Source: CAZKRL01 sp964555295
GTDB lineage: Bacteria > Bacteroidota > Bacteroidia > Flavobacteriales_D > Sanyastnellaceae
DNA length: 64,000 bases
Direction of reading: 5' to 3'
Assembly (NCBI GenBank): GCA_964555295.1
Contig: CAZKRL010000012.1
Location: 6,615 to 70,614, forward strand
The notes beneath the pieces were generated by a model that had not been told where the DNA came from, ran no database searches, and saw only the letters and a list, made by a program, of their open reading frames with translations. The translations under genes were made by a program, and so were the position numbers. Positions within the stretch are counted from its first letter, which is position 1; the number at the start of each line of letters is the position of its first letter. Shown one piece after another: positions 36,161 to 45,383 of the stretch.

Positions 36161-38250
36161 GGATAGGCATCGCAGTAATCATTCGATTGGGGTCTAAGCG
36201 CCTGAAAGACAAACATCTTATGCATTGTGGAGTACATACAATGCTGGAGATACTGGTAAGAAGAATCAATCGAATAAACATTAAGGATACTGAATTGAAT
36301 GTTTATTTATGTACGGGCATACATCCAGTGAACAATCCTTTAATCGATTTGAGCAACCAATACGGTGTGGGTATTTTTCGAGGCAACGATGTGCATATCC
36401 CGCTACGCTTATTTGAGTTCGCAGAATCTTGTAATCTTGACGCGGTAGTTTCTGTAGATGGTGATGATATTCTTGTAGCTACTGAAGCCATTGAGAAGGC
36501 AATCGAAAAACTTTCAGAGGGAAGTAAATACATTTCTACCAGTGGTTGGCCATTTGGCATGAATGTAAGTGCCTATCATACAGATTTTCTTAAATCGCAA
36601 GCACATAACTGGAAATTGGAGAGACTTGAAACCGGATGGGGTAAGGTCTTTAATGCAGTGTCAGCGGATATGGTAATGTCTGAGGTTGATTATAGCAGTG
36701 TAGGGCATCATCGTTATACGTTAGATTACGATGAGGACGTGTTATTTTTTCGACGGTTAGAAGCTGAATTCGGTGAAAAATTAGTCACTTGTACCACAAT
36801 GGATTTGGTGAAGCGTGTAGAGGAGTTAAAACTCTTTGAAATCAATCAGGGAGTTGGTCTAAAATATTGGGAAAATTATTCAGCAGAAATGAAAGCACAG
36901 GATAATGAGAATCTGAGAAATCGGCTGCACGCAGTAATACCTGGTGGTTGTCATACTTATTCCAGAGGTGATGATCAGTTTTCCAAGTCTGTACCCCCTT
37001 TGTTTGAAAGAGGAGAGGGTTGCTATTTATATGATGGCAGTGGTGAACAATGGGTAGACTTTGGAATGGGGTTGCGTAGCGTAAACGTTGGGTATGGGCA
37101 TCCCGAAATTTGTGAGGCTTTTTATTCTGAGGCGCTGAAAGGAAATAATCTAACGCGTGCAAGCTATACCGAGTTAATCGCTGCTGAACGCTTGGTTGAT
37201 TTGATACCTTCAGTAGATATGGTGAAGTTTGCAAAGCACGGATCTACTGTTACAACCGCGGCCATTAAATTGGCTCGCGCGTATACCGGTAAAACGAGAA
37301 TCGCCATTCCGGAGGAGCAACCTTTCTTTTCATTTGATGATTGGTTCATTGGAACTACACCAATGAGTAAAGGCACTTTGGAGGCATCATCAGGGCATAC
37401 CCACAAATTCAAATACGGCAACTTAAATTCTCTTCAGCAGCTTCTCGATGAATATCCAGGTGAATTTGCTGCTGTGATGTTGGAGCCGGCAACACATCTG
37501 TCTCCCTGTAGTTGCGATGGATTGAAATTCTCGAGTTGTTTGAATTGCCCAAATACGAGTAATAATTTTCTTCATCAGGCCAAGAAACTTGCTCATAAAA
37601 GCGGTGCTCTGTTTATTCTGGATGAGATGATTACAGGCTTTCGTTGGCACATGAAGGGAGCGCAGTTTTTTTATGGTGTGGAGCCTGATTTATGCACATT
37701 CGGAAAGGCTATGGCAAATGGTTTTGCTGTGGCTGCATTGGCAGGAAAACGCGAAGTCATGTCGCTCGGTGATATTCTGAAACCCAATGCAGAAAGAGTC
37801 TTCCTTACGTCAACTACACATGGAGCTGAGATGGGTGCATTAGGAGCATTTTTAAAAACTTTGGATGTTCTTGAAAGGGATAAGGTGATTGATCAGAATT
37901 GGAGCACGGGAAGTGCGCTCAAGGAGGGAATGATCCGAATAGCGAGGGAGTTTAATCTTGAGAATAATTTTGAAGTAACTGGATATGGTTGTTCCCCGCT
38001 TTATATGTGGAAGGACAATAAGGGTATGGTTTCTTTACCCCTTAGATCTCTCTTTCTTCAGGAGACGGCAAAGCGAAAGTTGCTGATTTCCTATATCTCG
38101 CCATCGTTTGCACATACACCCGAAATTGTTGATTTTGCTTTGTCGGTAATTCGGGAAACAATGCCTGTTATGCAGAGGGCTGTTGTTGACGGTTGGGAAT
38201 CACTTCTGACGGATGATGTTGTAAAACCGGTTTTCAGGAAGTACAATTAG
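36157..38250 (+). CDS. Fusion of cytidylyltransferase and class III (GSAM-like) aminotransferase
   Basis: The 697-residue product joins two enzymes. Residues 1-240 form a CMP-sugar type cytidylyltransferase (IGIAVIIRLGSKRLKDKHL, VSVDGDDI, HHRYTLDYDEDVLFFRRLEA), close to SpsF/NeuA relatives. Residues about 250-697 form a PLP aminotransferase like glutamate-1-semialdehyde aminomutase: FILDEMITGFRW, then the PLP lysine K517 in TFGKAMANGF. A Cys cluster (C451, C453, C461, C464) is inserted between. Context makes a sugar keto-group the likely substrate, not heme synthesis. It probably aminates and then CMP-activates one sugar. It is coupled to the SDR gene 3 bp downstream. Confidence 0.88.
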   Translation: MRIGIAVIIRLGSKRLKDKHLMHCGVHTMLEILVRRINRINIKDTELNVYLCTGIHPVNNPLIDLSNQYGVGIFRGNDVHIPLRLFEFAESCNLDAVVSVDGDDILVATEAIEKAIEKLSEGSKYISTSGWPFGMNVSAYHTDFLKSQAHNWKLERLETGWGKVFNAVSADMVMSEVDYSSVGHHRYTLDYDEDVLFFRRLEAEFGEKLVTCTTMDLVKRVEELKLFEINQGVGLKYWENYSAEMKAQDNENLRNRLHAVIPGGCHTYSRGDDQFSKSVPPLFERGEGCYLYDGSGEQWVDFGMGLRSVNVGYGHPEICEAFYSEALKGNNLTRASYTELIAAERLVDLIPSVDMVKFAKHGSTVTTAAIKLARAYTGKTRIAIPEEQPFFSFDDWFIGTTPMSKGTLEASSGHTHKFKYGNLNSLQQLLDEYPGEFAAVMLEPATHLSPCSCDGLKFSSCLNCPNTSNNFLHQAKKLAHKSGALFILDEMITGFRWHMKGAQFFYGVEPDLCTFGKAMANGFAVAALAGKREVMSLGDILKPNAERVFLTSTTHGAEMGALGAFLKTLDVLERDKVIDQNWSTGSALKEGMIRIAREFNLENNFEVTGYGCSPLYMWKDNKGMVSLPLRSLFLQETAKRKLLISYISPSFAHTPEIVDFALSVIRETMPVMQRAVVDGWESLLTDDVVKPVFRKYN

Positions 38251-38253
38251 AAA

Positions 38254-38991
38254 ATGAGAAATCAACTAGAAAATAAGGTTGTTGTAATCGCTGGTTCAGC
38301 TGGTTTGCTCGGTAATGAATTTGTAAGATTATGTAATGAGCGTGGAGCAATAGTGATAGAGGCTGATATTAAGAATGAGCTTAGTGGTCATCGATATCCG
38401 TTGGACATTACCAATGAGGAATCGATTTCATCATTGATAAGTGATGTAACCTTGAAGCATGGTCGCATTGATGCATGGGTGAATACCGCCTATCCCAGGA
38501 CAGCAGATTGGGGCCTGAAGCTTGAGGATATTCCTTTTGATTCATGGCGTAGGAATATAGACATGCATTTGAATGGTTATTTTCTTTGCTCGCAGTTGGT
38601 TCTTCGTTTAATGATGGAGCAAGGTCACGGCAGCATCATTCAAATCGCTTCTATTTACGGGGTGGTAGGTCCGGACTTCTCTATTTATAATGGAACAGAA
38701 ATGACCATGCCGGCGGCCTATTCTGCCATTAAGGGTGGTTTGGTGAATATGACAAGGTATATGGCGGCGTATGGCGGACCGAGAGGAGTGCGAGTAAATA
38801 CATTATCTCCGGGCGGTATTTTAGATGGTCAACCTGCGAGTTTCCAGGCCGCTTATAACGCCAAGTTGCCTCTTGGCAGAATGGGAGTACCTCGTGATAT
38901 TTCAGGTGTATTAGCTTTTTTGATTTCCGATGACGCCTCTTATATAACGGGGCAAAATATAATAGTTGATGGAGGTTGGACAGCAATATAA
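38254..38991 (+). CDS. Short-chain dehydrogenase/reductase (PtmA-like)
   Basis: The 245-residue classical SDR has the glycine motif VVIAGSAGLLGNEF, catalytic YSAIKGG (Tyr-x-x-x-Lys), serine in IIQIASIYG and the C-terminal ITGQNIIVDGGW. It resembles the SDR found with PtmE-type enzymes in sialic-acid-like sugar clusters. It may create the ketone for the aminotransferase domain of the fusion. Its tail overlaps the next gene by 23 bp. Confidence 0.87.
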   Translation: MRNQLENKVVVIAGSAGLLGNEFVRLCNERGAIVIEADIKNELSGHRYPLDITNEESISSLISDVTLKHGRIDAWVNTAYPRTADWGLKLEDIPFDSWRRNIDMHLNGYFLCSQLVLRLMMEQGHGSIIQIASIYGVVGPDFSIYNGTEMTMPAAYSAIKGGLVNMTRYMAAYGGPRGVRVNTLSPGGILDGQPASFQAAYNAKLPLGRMGVPRDISGVLAFLISDDASYITGQNIIVDGGWTAI

Positions 38992-39964
38992 TAATCGTAG
39001 CTTCAAGGTATTGCTTGTGGGTTCAGGTCAGTTAGGATCTCGACATCTTCAGGGTCTTCTCAAATGCGCATATGTTTCGGAAGTCTATGTCGTTGATGCC
39101 TGGGAGAAATCACTTGAATTGGCCCGGCAGCGAAGTCAGGAACTTGTTCACGATAAATTGATTCACTATTCTAAGGATTGTGAAAATATTCCGCAGAATA
39201 TTGACGTATGTATAATCGCAGGTACTGCCAATGTTCGGCTATCTCAGCTCAGGCAAGTTTTAGAAAAATGTTCTGTTCGGTATTTGATTCTGGAAAAAAT
39301 TCTATACAACTCCCTGCAGGATTATGTTGAGGCGGATACGCTCATCGGAAGGCATGTGAACATGAAAACATGGGTGAATCATCCGCGACGTATGTATCGA
39401 TTTTATTCAGCGGTCAGGGGGGTTGTTGAATCTTGCCATGGCCTGATGAATGTAAATGTTTCCGGAGGTAATTGGGGTTTAGCTTGTAATGGATTGCATT
39501 TCATTGATCTATGGTGTTATTTAAGAGACACTGATGTCGAGAGCGTCGATTTCATGAATTCTTCTGTTGCGCTCATTCCATCGAAACGAAATGATTTCAT
39601 TGAGTTTATGGGGGGCAGTTTGATAGTGTTCCGAAATGGCGATATTATGGACTTGCATTCGAGCGATACTGAGTTCAACGGTATGAATATCAAGTTCGGA
39701 AATGCGAATTGTTCTTTTGAAATTATTGAAAGGGAGGAATTATCATGTGAAGATGTTTTACGTGAAGGTATCATAGTCTCAGGCGCTCCGCAGTTTCAAA
39801 GTGATTTAACGAATGAAATCGTTAATGATCTATTTGAGAAATCGTTTAGTAGTCTTACCCCTTATAGCACTGCACAAAGAAGTCATAGATTATTTATAGA
39901 ATCGGCTCTTAAATTGTACAACCGCGAGTCAGGACAAACATTCAATTATATACCTATCACATAA
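38969..39964 (+). CDS. Gfo/Idh/MocA-like oxidoreductase, second of three
   Basis: From ATG at 38969 the product has 331 residues. The Rossmann start is FKVLLVGSGQLGSRHLQGLLK, and LILEKILYNS holds the family E-K motif (proline replaced by isoleucine). The middle, GGNWGLACNGLHFIDLWCYL, matches the usual histidine-containing catalytic helix (N-x-x-H-x-x-D). A sugar dehydrogenase or reductase role is probable. It is coupled to the upstream SDR by overlap and to the next gene by TAATG. Confidence 0.82.
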   Translation: MEVGQQYNNRSFKVLLVGSGQLGSRHLQGLLKCAYVSEVYVVDAWEKSLELARQRSQELVHDKLIHYSKDCENIPQNIDVCIIAGTANVRLSQLRQVLEKCSVRYLILEKILYNSLQDYVEADTLIGRHVNMKTWVNHPRRMYRFYSAVRGVVESCHGLMNVNVSGGNWGLACNGLHFIDLWCYLRDTDVESVDFMNSSVALIPSKRNDFIEFMGGSLIVFRNGDIMDLHSSDTEFNGMNIKFGNANCSFEIIEREELSCEDVLREGIIVSGAPQFQSDLTNEIVNDLFEKSFSSLTPYSTAQRSHRLFIESALKLYNRESGQTFNYIPIT

Positions 39965-40923
39965 TGAAAAAGGTTTTGATTGTAGGAACAGGCCTGATGG
40001 CAGGAGAATATTTCAAAACGCTAAAGGGTTTAGATTGTGACATAACTGTAGTTGGTCGCAGTGAGCATAACGCATTGCGTTTTTATAATGATTTTAAGAT
40101 TCGTCCTTTTGTCGGTGGTATCAGGGAGTTTTTTCAGAAAGAAAAGAAAAAATTTGATTATACAATTATTGCGGTGGGTGTAGATCAATTGGCTGAGGTG
40201 TCAATTGTATGCTTAGAAAATGAATGTCGCAAATTATTAATTGAGAAACCGGGTGGTTTGTCTTTTGAAGAAATTCGGCAACTTGGAAGTGTTGCTGCGG
40301 GGTATGATTCTGAAATATTTATAGCTTATAACCGGCGCTTTTATTCCTCTGTTTATGAGGCAATTCAAATGGCAAAAAATGATGGTGGTATTTTATCGGG
40401 CAGCTTCGAGTTCACTGAATGGGGACATGTGATTAAAGGTCTGCCAGTGAGTGATTTGATAAAGTCGAATTATTTCTTGGCCAATTCATCACATGTGTTT
40501 GATTTGGCATTTTACATTTTCGGTACACCTAAGTTGTTACACGCCTTCAGTAAGGGTGATGTTGGATGGCACAAACCTTCAGTTTATTCCGGCTCAGGTA
40601 TTACTGAATCTGGGGTATTGTTCAATTATTCGGCCAATTGGGAATCGGCTGGTAGGTGGGGAGTTGAGATATGTACCGCAGAACGAAAATTGATTTTGCG
40701 CCCGATGGAAAAGTTGTTTGAACAGAGGAGAGGCGAGTTAGAAATTCGGGAGGTTACCGTTAGTGATAGTGAGTTTGATGTCGAATTCAAGCCTGGATTA
40801 TATAAGCAAGTGAGAGCATTTATATCTAATGCGTCTCAAGATCTAAAAAGTTTGCATACACACATATCCGATTTAGAATGGATGGAGGTGATGCTTAACG
40901 GTGGTGACTTTATTAGGAATTGA
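39964..40923 (+). CDS. Gfo/Idh/MocA-like oxidoreductase, third of three
   Basis: The 319-residue product begins KKVLIVGTGLMAGEYFKTL. It carries an intact catalytic EKPGGLSFEEI and IAYNRRFYSSV, standard for sugar dehydrogenases of this family, with NSSHVFDLAFYIFG as the catalytic histidine helix. Of the three copies this is the most canonical. The start overlaps the previous stop by one base, and the stop overlaps the flippase start by one base (TGATG). Confidence 0.87.
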   Translation: MKKVLIVGTGLMAGEYFKTLKGLDCDITVVGRSEHNALRFYNDFKIRPFVGGIREFFQKEKKKFDYTIIAVGVDQLAEVSIVCLENECRKLLIEKPGGLSFEEIRQLGSVAAGYDSEIFIAYNRRFYSSVYEAIQMAKNDGGILSGSFEFTEWGHVIKGLPVSDLIKSNYFLANSSHVFDLAFYIFGTPKLLHAFSKGDVGWHKPSVYSGSGITESGVLFNYSANWESAGRWGVEICTAERKLILRPMEKLFEQRRGELEIREVTVSDSEFDVEFKPGLYKQVRAFISNASQDLKSLHTHISDLEWMEVMLNGGDFIRN

Positions 40924-42443
40924 TGAGTCAGATAAAGGGAACACTGCTGTTATTCGTGACACAATTGGTACTCAAAGGAAGTACGTTTATTAAGCAGCTT
41001 TTGCTGGCTTTTTTTTTAGGAATCTCGAAGGATTTGGATTTAATGCTTGTTGCTCAGTTGGTGCCTACAATAATTTCTGCGATTCTTGCCGGAGGTGCTG
41101 GCGAAATAATGGCAATAAATTATCGTCGGGACAATTCATGGAACGTTCATTTACTTGCTATATCCACATTTCTTTTGGTAGTAATTACCATGGTAGCAAA
41201 CTTGATATATATAATGAGTTTGCCTTTAATGGCTGATTTTCTCAATGTGAAGAGTGAGAATTGGCAACTGTTTATGGCATTAAGTATTTGCGTTGTAATT
41301 GCAAAGGTCCCCGCTGCAATTACGTCTTCCCTACAACAGTTTGTTTATGTCAGAAACAAGTATCAGGCATCTATGTGGGTGTCTGTTATATCTGAATTAT
41401 TAGGTATACTATACATATTGCTCAATGCGGGTGATGATGGAGTCATGAGTTTTGCGATTGGCTTAATAATTAGCTCGGTAGTAAATGCTATGGGTTATTT
41501 GTATCTTATACGGATTAATATATGGATTATCGGATATGGTAGAGTTTGGCGCATATATTCTTCCAGGCTAAAGGATACATTTTTAAAAATTGGTATGTTG
41601 GGTTTTCAGACAGGAATAACGCATTTGTCGGTTTTTGCTGAACGGTCAATTGGATTTCGTTATCTGAGTGCTGGTTATGTTGGAGCGATGAATTACGCCA
41701 AGTCAGTAACAGAACTGCCACGCCTGCTTTTATTGTCTTCGATACTTACTACCACATACGCACGACAGATTAAACTAAAATCAGAGGATGAAAATGAGTA
41801 TTTCGGCTATACTCGTAAGATGAGCGATTTGATTGGTACTTTGGCGATGATTGCACAATGTTTTTCTATCCTTTTTGCTCCATTTATTCTGATTATTATA
41901 TATCAGCGTGGTGCTTTTACTAGCGATGATATTAAATTAACCCTAGATATTTATCAAATTCTAACTTTAGGGTTTGTGCCAGGATTGATGTTTGGATTTT
42001 TATCCCGAATAATGTTGATTGAAGGCCAGAATAAATTTATGCTGCGATTTATTATAATTAAAACAATTGTTGAGTTATTGCTTATGTATGTATTTGTGTT
42101 TCATACCAATCAAGGAATTCCGGTGGCTATTACAATTGGTAAGTTTGTTATAGTGGCTCTCATTATTGTTTTTCTGCGGAGGCGTTTGCCGGAGATCATC
42201 AATATTCGTCGATTCGTGATAACTTCTATTCTATTATTTTCGGCTTGTTTGACAGTATTGTTTTTCAATCGATTAATGATTGAATCTTATTTAGGCCTAA
42301 TGAAATGGCAATTATTTGCTGGTTTCATTCCTTTGATGGTCGTATTTGTATTTATTTCATTCAGGTTATTACTTTTATTACATCCTGAGGTAATTACAAT
42401 TCTGCCGAAATTTGAATTTTTGAAACGAATTGCGAGTAAATGA
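40923..42443 (+). CDS. MurJ/MviN-like lipid-linked oligosaccharide flippase
   Basis: From ATG at 40923 the 506-residue product has about 14 hydrophobic helices and the MOP-superfamily MurJ-type marks: FVTQLVLKGSTFIKQLLLAFFLG at the start and IIIYQRGAFTSDDIKLT, the MurJ signature RGAF-T. The gene sits in the glycan operon, so it probably flips the lipid-linked repeat unit, replacing Wzx. It is unlikely to be the housekeeping MurJ. AT content is visibly higher from this gene on. Confidence 0.85.
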   Translation: MSQIKGTLLLFVTQLVLKGSTFIKQLLLAFFLGISKDLDLMLVAQLVPTIISAILAGGAGEIMAINYRRDNSWNVHLLAISTFLLVVITMVANLIYIMSLPLMADFLNVKSENWQLFMALSICVVIAKVPAAITSSLQQFVYVRNKYQASMWVSVISELLGILYILLNAGDDGVMSFAIGLIISSVVNAMGYLYLIRINIWIIGYGRVWRIYSSRLKDTFLKIGMLGFQTGITHLSVFAERSIGFRYLSAGYVGAMNYAKSVTELPRLLLLSSILTTTYARQIKLKSEDENEYFGYTRKMSDLIGTLAMIAQCFSILFAPFILIIIYQRGAFTSDDIKLTLDIYQILTLGFVPGLMFGFLSRIMLIEGQNKFMLRFIIIKTIVELLLMYVFVFHTNQGIPVAITIGKFVIVALIIVFLRRRLPEIINIRRFVITSILLFSACLTVLFFNRLMIESYLGLMKWQLFAGFIPLMVVFVFISFRLLLLLHPEVITILPKFEFLKRIASK

Positions 42444-44146
42444 GTGATCGTAGGTACAAAGCGAATAAGCGAAGGTTAAAGTCCCTTCATAAATATAAAG
42501 AAGTAACTATTTGGTCTAAATTCCTATTTGATAAACTCGGTTTGTTCTGGCTTTGGTCGCGTCTGGTAAATAAGGTATTAAGAATTCGAGGAATCAAAAA
42601 GGAATTTGGTCATGAAATGATTTACAGGCAGTACTCTAAAGTTTTCCGTCATTCTTTCTCGAGTCCTTTGGATTCCGATGGGCAGAGGCGGGTTTTGTTC
42701 TTTTTTGCAATGGGATCTGAAAGCACCTATAACGCTAGAAATCTTATGCTGGCAAAGTTTTTCGATTCGAAAGGTTGGAGATCTGAGTTTCTTATTTGTG
42801 ATGGAGTCTTTGATATATGCCATAAAGAGAGAATTGGTAAGACCAGGAATGAGTCGAAATTCATCTGTTTTGAGTGTAAATACGGCTACCATCGAATCTC
42901 AGAAGAGACGGGAATGACCTATCATCGATTAAGCAAATATCTACCTGTGGTGCAATCGAGATTGATTGATGTTTATAATATAATTGAGCGAAATTTAAAT
43001 TCTATTAATGAATGTGAATCTTATGTTTTTGGTTCCTACAATTTGGGTGAATGTGTTAAAGCTTCCGTGCTCAGATTTCATTATACGGGTTCTATTTTGC
43101 GATGTGACTTAAATATTTATAAGCGTTATATAAGGGAAGGTGTTAAGTGTGTGCTCTTATTTGAAGAGTATTTTCGAAATGAGTCACATGATCTCGTAAT
43201 TCTGTGGAATGGCGCTGGTTTTATGGATCGTTTATGTAGCGAGGTGTGTAGGAAATTGAATGTGCCGTTTGTAACACAAGAATCATTTTGGGGTAGCTCT
43301 TCGTGGATATATAAGTTGAACGGAATAGCGATCCACCTGGATTATCGAAGTGAGTATATGAAATACGGACGTGATCTGGAATTAGATGAAGTTTCGAATC
43401 GAAAATTGGATGATTTACTCACGAGTTTTCGGGGTATCAATGTAAAGGATATCGGTATATCGATATGGAATCAGCTAGGGCTTCAGCCAAATGAAGAATA
43501 TATAGTTCTGTATACGAATATGAATTTTGATACATATGTGTTGGGGAGGGATACTATTTTTGAAAGCATGACAGATTGGTTGTTATCCACCGTGGATTAT
43601 ATTAAGCAGAGCAATTCCTCAATTAAACTGGTTGTAAGAGCGCATCCTGGAGAATTGACCTTTGTTACGCCAACGTCTGATTTCGTTCGTGATTCGATGG
43701 ACTCGGTCATAAATGATCGTATAGTCTTTGTAGACGCTGATTCAAAAATTAGTTCTTATGATATTCTTGAAGGTGCGTCGTCTGTTTTAGTCTATTCAAG
43801 TACTATCGGTGTTGAGGCGATTTTGGCGGGCAAGCCTACTGTTTGTGCCGGAAGTACTTTCTATGATGATTTTGTAGTAAAACCAAAAACCAGAAGTGAT
43901 TACTTTAAGGTAATTGATTCAGTAATGAATCATTCCTTAGTTCATAACGTTAGTATTCATGAATTGCGAAAGTATTTGTACTTCCTTTATTTTAATAGGA
44001 TATTTAATTTGCAGGGTTTTGGCATAGATCGCAGCACGGGAAAAGATTATGTGGATACATCTTATACTGCCCAAGATTTGTTATCATTAAATCGCGATGT
44101 ACTCGAAAGATTTTATACTGAGGTGATTACTACGGATGAGAATTAG
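42440..44146 (+). CDS. Capsule-type glycosyltransferase (KpsS/LipB-like)
   Basis: The 568-residue product has a variable N-terminal half and a C-terminal GT-B-like half: LVVRAHPGELTF, then ILEGASSVLVYSSTIGVEAILAGKPTVCAG. That pattern is the capsule polysaccharide biosynthesis family (KpsS/LipB), some of which transfer Kdo with CMP-Kdo. A CMP-sugar donor would match the cytidylyltransferase of the fusion. It is cytosolic with no clear membrane helices. Overlaps of 4 bp and 11 bp link it to its neighbours. Confidence 0.75.
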   Translation: MSDRRYKANKRRLKSLHKYKEVTIWSKFLFDKLGLFWLWSRLVNKVLRIRGIKKEFGHEMIYRQYSKVFRHSFSSPLDSDGQRRVLFFFAMGSESTYNARNLMLAKFFDSKGWRSEFLICDGVFDICHKERIGKTRNESKFICFECKYGYHRISEETGMTYHRLSKYLPVVQSRLIDVYNIIERNLNSINECESYVFGSYNLGECVKASVLRFHYTGSILRCDLNIYKRYIREGVKCVLLFEEYFRNESHDLVILWNGAGFMDRLCSEVCRKLNVPFVTQESFWGSSSWIYKLNGIAIHLDYRSEYMKYGRDLELDEVSNRKLDDLLTSFRGINVKDIGISIWNQLGLQPNEEYIVLYTNMNFDTYVLGRDTIFESMTDWLLSTVDYIKQSNSSIKLVVRAHPGELTFVTPTSDFVRDSMDSVINDRIVFVDADSKISSYDILEGASSVLVYSSTIGVEAILAGKPTVCAGSTFYDDFVVKPKTRSDYFKVIDSVMNHSLVHNVSIHELRKYLYFLYFNRIFNLQGFGIDRSTGKDYVDTSYTAQDLLSLNRDVLERFYTEVITTDEN

Positions 44147-45383
44147 TCTGAAAAATTGGCTTTCAAATCACTGGGATGAAAATTTTGTCTTGTTGCTTCC
44201 TATAATCAATGCTTTAGCAACGATTCTAACTTCCTATTATAGTGGCTCGAGTTTGAATCCAGGTACTATTCGGGGGGGGATTATTGTTGTGTTCTCCATT
44301 TGGTTCTTTTGGAGGCAATTTATTAGGCAAGGTTGGATCACGCATTGGGCATACTCTAATATAGTATACTTTTTTTTCATTTGTCTCTTCTCATCGAATG
44401 TGGGTGTGAGCATGAACTCATTTTTGAAATATTACGTTTCTTTTGTTCATCTTTTTTTTGGTATTTATTACGGTAGGAGAGATGGTTTTATTCGGCGTAT
44501 GTCTATATCAGTGCTATGTATGTTATCAATATATCTGTTTGACTTTGTTTTAGCAAATATTTTTAACTATGGCGGCTCGAGTTATTCGGGCGTTGAGAAT
44601 GTATTGAATTTTGGAGGTTTAGGCGTGAACTTGGCAAAATCAGTTGCGGTTTTACTTATGCTTTTCCCTTTCTTCTTTGCAATTTTCCAAAGTAAACCTG
44701 TACGCAATATTTTGTTTTTACTCGTTGGTTTGAGCTTACTATTTATATTATTTGCTTTTAAGCGTTCAGCAATGTTGGGTACAATCGTCGGGTTTTTAAT
44801 CTTAATCATTTTGTACCCAAGTAAGGGCCGATTGATGAAGTTTGGATTTGGTCTTCTATTAATATCTTTGGTTAGTGCTCCTCTATATATTCCGCAAGTC
44901 ATGGATAATTATCGTGCAAGGGAGGAGGCCATTGATTTAAGCACCAGCGAAAACCTCGAGAAACAAGCTCGTTATCTTGAATACTTTAGAGTTACTGATG
45001 CATGGATAAATGGTTCTTGGAGTCACAAAATGTTTGGTTCAGAGATGTTCAATGACCGAAGTTTCTTTAAGGTTAAGAGAATGCTTCATACGGATTATAT
45101 GACAATTCTAAACGGTGGTGGTGTCATTGGTATAGTAATATTCGTAGGTAGTTATCTTGCATTGATTATATACTTTATCAAAGCTTATTTGAGCGGTTTA
45201 GGCAGAGTCTCTAAAGTTTATTCAAGCATTGTTATAGCAATGACGATGGCAATGTTAATTTTTGGTGTGGCGGGTATCATTCATGGTGTTGAACCAAGAG
45301 CAATATACTTTTTAATTACTGGATGTTTCGTCTCCTATCATACAAGGCGGCTGTATGAAAATAAGGTTCAATTTTCTAAATGA
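44136..45383 (+). CDS. O-antigen polymerase/ligase (Wzy/WaaL-like)
   Basis: The 415-residue membrane protein has about ten helices with a large loop near residues 250-300. The Wzy_C/O-antigen ligase style sequence FAFKRSAMLGTIVGFLILIILY precedes it, and LHTDYMTILNGGGVIGIVIF (H plus N-G-G) matches the C-terminal family core. It should polymerise the repeat unit in the periplasm or ligate it to an acceptor. It is linked by overlaps to the glycosyltransferase and to the AsnB-like gene. Confidence 0.83.
   Translation: MRISLKNWLSNHWDENFVLLLPIINALATILTSYYSGSSLNPGTIRGGIIVVFSIWFFWRQFIRQGWITHWAYSNIVYFFFICLFSSNVGVSMNSFLKYYVSFVHLFFGIYYGRRDGFIRRMSISVLCMLSIYLFDFVLANIFNYGGSSYSGVENVLNFGGLGVNLAKSVAVLLMLFPFFFAIFQSKPVRNILFLLVGLSLLFILFAFKRSAMLGTIVGFLILIILYPSKGRLMKFGFGLLLISLVSAPLYIPQVMDNYRAREEAIDLSTSENLEKQARYLEYFRVTDAWINGSWSHKMFGSEMFNDRSFFKVKRMLHTDYMTILNGGGVIGIVIFVGSYLALIIYFIKAYLSGLGRVSKVYSSIVIAMTMAMLIFGVAGIIHGVEPRAIYFLITGCFVSYHTRRLYENKVQFSK

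Noticed and set aside
36157..38250. The GSAM-like domain as HemL of tetrapyrrole synthesis
   Set aside because: It is fused to a CMP-transferase within a glycan operon and has an altered substrate region.
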